NCBI GenBank assembly: GCA_030145005.1
Contig: JAQYWJ010000106.1
Location: forward strand, 1 to 7,490
Length of the DNA stretch: 7,490 nt
Reading direction: 5' to 3'
DNA from: Desulfobacter sp.
GTDB lineage: Bacteria > Desulfobacterota > Desulfobacteria > Desulfobacterales > Desulfobacteraceae
Every line of letters begins with the position of its first letter. The stretch's first letter is position 1. A program made the position numbers and the translations under genes. Below the pieces are notes generated by a model. The model was not told the DNA's origin. It searched no databases and was given only the letters and a program-made list of their open reading frames with translations. Positions 5,079-7,490 of the stretch are shown here, in pieces.

Positions 5079-6399
5079 TAAATAGTGAATTCTGGCCTGT
5101 GGATTCAAGAACCGACTGCCACAGCCTGCCTGACGGATCCATCTTTTTGCGCCGTCCGGCTGATGCATCCATGGGTACATGAACATAATTATTATTCCAG
5201 AAGCTGATAAGCAGATTGGTTTTTCCGGCCATGCCCGCATGTACGGCATCCCTTGCCAGGAGTCCGCAGAACACCGAATCATTGGCATTGGCCGGCAGAC
5301 TGCGGATGATGTAGGATGGATCAATGTATTTTAAAGTGATGGGGATATCTTTGGAGTTAAAATAGGCGCTGATTTCTGCCTTTAAAAACAGACCAATATC
5401 CTTGAGCTTCACGTTGCCCGATGCATCATGCTCAATATCCTTGTCTTCAAAAAAATTCTGACCGGCCCCTTCGGCGACAATGATCACCGCATGCTTTCTT
5501 AGGGCCAGACGCCGCTCCACAGCGGCCAAAAGTCCGTTTTCCCCATGTAACAGGATCTCCTCTTCGGGAATGAGCACAAGATTGGCATCAGGTTGGGCAA
5601 GGGCGGCTGTGGCTGCCAGAAATCCAGAATGCCTGCCCATGAGCTTGATCAGGCCGATACCATTGGGATAGGCCTCGGCTTCGTTATGGGCACCCTTGAT
5701 TGCCAGGGTGGCCACGTCTACGGCTGAATCAAAGCCAAAGGACCGCGAAACCAGGAAGATATCATTATCAATGGTTTTTGGAATGCCAACCACGGAAATC
5801 TTCAATCCGCGGTTTAAAATTTCATCTCCAATGGCCTTGGAGGCCATTAATGTCCCGTCCCCTCCCACCATGAAAAGCAGCCCCACCCTATTACGTTCCA
5901 GGCAGTCCACAATTTCCCCGATATTTTGGTCACCCCGGGAAGAGCCCAGTATGGACCCACCGGTATTCTGAATGCCTGATACCTGTTGAGGGGTAAGCTC
6001 AATCAGGTCATGGCCGTATTTAGGGATAAAGCCCTGGAGGCCGTAGCGAATACCATAAATACTTTTACTTTTGACACCATACACATGGTGCAATTCAAGC
6101 ACTATGGAGCGGATAATGTCGTTCAGTCCGGGGCACAATCCCCCGCAGGTGACCACCGCGCACTTGAGTTTGCTGGGGTCAAAGTAAATTTTTTCCCGGG
6201 GGCCGGCCTGTTCAAAACTGAGTATACCGTCTTTGTTTTCTCCGGCAATACGGTCAACCCTGACATCAATGCTGATTCTGTATTCATCTTTCACGAACCG
6301 GGTTTTACCGTTACAGGCCACCCCCTGGGAAACCAGGGGGGACGGAATCCGGGCTGGGCCTAAAACGGGAATGGTGGTGTTGATGTTCATACGTTTCAT
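5071..6399 (-). CDS. 6-phosphofructokinase, atypical ATP-dependent type (PPi-PFK-like family)
   Basis: This 442-residue enzyme phosphorylates fructose 6-phosphate at C1. It is longer than E. coli PfkA because of an N-terminal extension of about 75 residues. Landmarks are CGGLCPGLN (85-93), GGDGT (179-183), PKTIDND (207-213) with catalytic Asp211, MGRHSGF (254-260), IPEEE (277-281), EGAGQ (310-314) and KYIDPSYIIRS (357-367). Gly182 stands where PPi-dependent enzymes have Asp, and Lys208 where classical ATP enzymes have Gly. This Gly/Lys pair marks the atypical ATP-dependent group seen in plants and trypanosomes; PPi use cannot be excluded from sequence. GGAGGT (6410-6405), 5 nt before ATG 6399, decides the start over Met4. 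The gene overlaps kdsD by ATGA, implying coupled translation. Its stop codon and last codon bases come from the palindromic element. Confidence 0.93.
   Translation of the reverse strand: MKRMNINTTIPVLGPARIPSPLVSQGVACNGKTRFVKDEYRISIDVRVDRIAGENKDGILSFEQAGPREKIYFDPSKLKCAVVTCGGLCPGLNDIIRSIVLELHHVYGVKSKSIYGIRYGLQGFIPKYGHDLIELTPQQVSGIQNTGGSILGSSRGDQNIGEIVDCLERNRVGLLFMVGGDGTLMASKAIGDEILNRGLKISVVGIPKTIDNDIFLVSRSFGFDSAVDVATLAIKGAHNEAEAYPNGIGLIKLMGRHSGFLAATAALAQPDANLVLIPEEEILLHGENGLLAAVERRLALRKHAVIIVAEGAGQNFFEDKDIEHDASGNVKLKDIGLFLKAEISAYFNSKDIPITLKYIDPSYIIRSLPANANDSVFCGLLARDAVHAGMAGKTNLLISFWNNNYVHVPMDASAGRRKKMDPSGRLWQSVLESTGQNSLFSV
5079..5084. repeat. Right copy of putative target-site duplication (TAAATA)
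   Basis: TAAATA directly follows the right end of the palindromic element and is itself followed by G5085. On the minus strand it lies within the last codons of the phosphofructokinase gene. Confidence 0.6.
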
Positions 6400-7379
6400 T
6401 GATTACCTCCATTAAATTTAAAGGTTCCCTTTCCCAGGATATCGTGGAGATGCAATAATCCTTTAAGACAGCCTTTCTCCCCAAGGATAGGCAAAACCGT
6501 AATTTCATATTTTTCCATTAAATTAAGGGCATCATACAGATAGGAATCGGGGGATAGATGTCTTGGGGAGCGGGTCATCACCTCATCCACAAAAAGGGTG
6601 TCGGCCGTACCGCCCCCGTTTGCAATCCAATGCCGTACATCTCCGTCAGTAAGTATTCCCATAAGTTTATCAGCTGAATCAAGAATAAAAACAGCGCCCA
6701 GACGGTGAGCATCCATGCAGGCAAGGGCCTGGGCCATGGTGGCACCTGTTTGCACAAAAGGCACGCCTGATTTTTCAAGCATCAGCTCGCTGATCTTGCC
6801 TGACAGGCGTTGTCCCAGTGCACCTCCGGGATGGGAGCGCATGAAATCCGCCTTTTTAAAATTTTTCTTTTTTATCAGGGCCACGGCCAGGGCATCGCCC
6901 ATGGCCAGTTGGGCTGTGGTTGAACAGGTCGGCGCCATATTCAAGGGACAGGCCTCTTTTTTTACACCGGTGTCTATGATCATATCGCAGAACCCCGCCA
7001 TGGTGGATTCAGGCTTTCCCGTAAAACCCGCAATCCTGCATCCCACCTTTCGGATTACCGGCAAAAGCTGGTTGAGTTCTCCGGTTTCACCGGAATTTGA
7101 AATGGCAATGAATATGTCATCTCGGCTGACCATGCCAAGGTCCCCGTGAACCGCCTCAACCGGATGAAGGAACATGGCATTGGTTCCTGTACTGCTTAAG
7201 GTGGCTGCAATTTTTCTTCCGATTAAACCCGATTTTCCGATTCCCGAAAGAATGACCCGTCCTTTTGCATTGCAGATTTCATTGACAAGGGTCTGAAAAT
7301 CCATATTAAGTTTTTCAATAAGGTCCAGAAGAGATTGGGCTTCCATTTTTAGAACTTGAGCAGCATCGTCTATGATCAT
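6396..7379 (-). CDS. kdsD: D-arabinose 5-phosphate isomerase (KdsD/KpsF), SIS plus two CBS domains
   Basis: The enzyme interconverts ribulose 5-phosphate and arabinose 5-phosphate, the first step toward Kdo for LPS or capsule. The 327 residues match the family length. A SIS domain covers about 30-190: SGIGKSGLIGRKIAATLSSTG (45-65), HPVEAVHGDLGM (72-83), SNSGETGEL (94-102), PLNMAPTCSTTAQLAMGDAL and SHPGGALGQRL. Two CBS domains follow, about 195-251 (ending GILTDGDVRHW) and 264-316 (VDEVMTRSP to LHDIL). Residues matching the E. coli KdsD active site are all present at a constant offset of 10: Lys49, Glu101, Glu142 and His183. KdsD, KpsF and GutQ types cannot be told apart by sequence; no capsule genes are in view, so a housekeeping Kdo role is likelier. 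No strong ribosome site precedes ATG 7379. It is the first gene of an operon with the phosphofructokinase gene. Confidence 0.95.
   Translation of the reverse strand: MIIDDAAQVLKMEAQSLLDLIEKLNMDFQTLVNEICNAKGRVILSGIGKSGLIGRKIAATLSSTGTNAMFLHPVEAVHGDLGMVSRDDIFIAISNSGETGELNQLLPVIRKVGCRIAGFTGKPESTMAGFCDMIIDTGVKKEACPLNMAPTCSTTAQLAMGDALAVALIKKKNFKKADFMRSHPGGALGQRLSGKISELMLEKSGVPFVQTGATMAQALACMDAHRLGAVFILDSADKLMGILTDGDVRHWIANGGGTADTLFVDEVMTRSPRHLSPDSYLYDALNLMEKYEITVLPILGEKGCLKGLLHLHDILGKGTFKFNGGNQ
6405..6410 (-). promoter_or_regulatory. Ribosome-binding site of the phosphofructokinase gene, inside kdsD
   Basis: GGAGGT on the minus strand lies 5 nt before ATG 6399 and 14 nt before the second possible ATG at 6390, so it selects the first. 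It encodes the Gly-Gly residues near the C terminus of KdsD, which fits translation coupled across the ATGA overlap. Confidence 0.85.
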
Positions 7380-7441
7380 TGGTTTTCTTTGACTGGATAT
7401 GGTTAAGGTTATGGAATCTTACGTTTTCATGTTATATGTAT

Positions 7442-7470
7442 ATAATACATTAGAAAAGATCTGCCCACAA
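7442..7470 (-). promoter_or_regulatory. Candidate sigma-70 promoter of the kdsD operon
   Basis: On the minus strand, TTGTGG (7470-7465) and TATTAT (7447-7442) are 17 nt apart, predicting a start near 7435 and a leader of about 56 nt. The -10 overlaps a perfect inverted repeat ATGTAT/ATACAT (7436-7441 and 7445-7450), which could be an operator. The plus strand carries a perfect TATAAT at 7441-7446 but no good -35, so divergent transcription is possible but unsupported. Confidence 0.45.
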
Positions 7471-7490
7471 GAGACAGAATCCCAATATAC

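Noticed and set aside
4914..5324. 136-codon minus-strand open frame across the palindromic element
   Set aside because: It overlaps the 3' end of the PFK gene in another frame and runs through the element; its composition is odd and no family is recognisable.
6715..7149. 144-codon plus-strand open frame
   Set aside because: It lies wholly antisense to the well-supported SIS domain of kdsD and shows no recognisable domain; it is a shadow frame.
1..7490. CRISPR array, tRNA/rRNA gene, prophage or defence island
   Set aside because: No regularly spaced direct repeats, tRNA-like cloverleaf, rRNA stretch, phage genes or nuclease/toxin families were seen; the genes are housekeeping or sulfate-reducer metabolism.

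Overview
The window looks like a chromosomal segment of a Gram-negative sulfate-reducing deltaproteobacterium, most likely of the Desulfobacter/Desulfobacula type (Desulfobacterales). The main evidence is a complete DsrC with both C-terminal redox cysteines, next to a subunit of siroheme decarboxylase, the entry enzyme of the siroheme-dependent heme pathway used by sulfate reducers. The outer-membrane genes (an MlaA-like tail, a PBP-activator-like lipoprotein and KdsD for the Kdo branch of LPS) fit a diderm cell. The genus is inferred from protein style and one intergenic repeat; no marker gene settles it.

Layout. Positions 2-187 (+) hold the 3' end of an MlaA/VacJ-family gene, convergent with a leftward block. 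Read on the minus strand, that block is dsrC (1926-1609), a strong intrinsic terminator (about 1572-1526), ahbA (1500-1048) and a nitrilase-superfamily hydrolase (1020-211). A gene-free divergent region of about 430 bp (1927-2360) separates dsrC from rightward miaA (2361-3272), which is followed by a lipoprotein with a TPR-like region and a type 1 periplasmic-binding fold (3346-4917). From the right edge a leftward two-gene operon runs in: kdsD (7379-6396), overlapping a phosphofructokinase gene (6399-5071) by 4 nt. The two inner blocks converge on a 158-bp imperfect palindrome (4921-5078).

How the genes relate. DsrC carries sulfur from sulfite reductase DsrAB, whose cofactor is siroheme; AhbA uses siroheme as the precursor of heme, so the two neighbours share one cofactor economy. 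KdsD isomerises ribulose-5-phosphate for Kdo synthesis. The PFK next to it belongs to the long PPi-PFK-like family but has the Gly/Lys signature of the atypical ATP-dependent enzymes. MiaA modifies tRNA A37 and is a housekeeping gene.

The most notable item is the 158-bp element between the convergent 3' ends. It has imperfect terminal inverted repeats, a perfect TAAATA(G) direct repeat at both outer edges, and a central hairpin. It supplies the last codon bases and the stop codon of the PFK gene. It reads as a MITE/REP-like insertion that left both flanking proteins intact. I see no defence system, CRISPR array, RNA gene, prophage or clearly new multi-gene system here.
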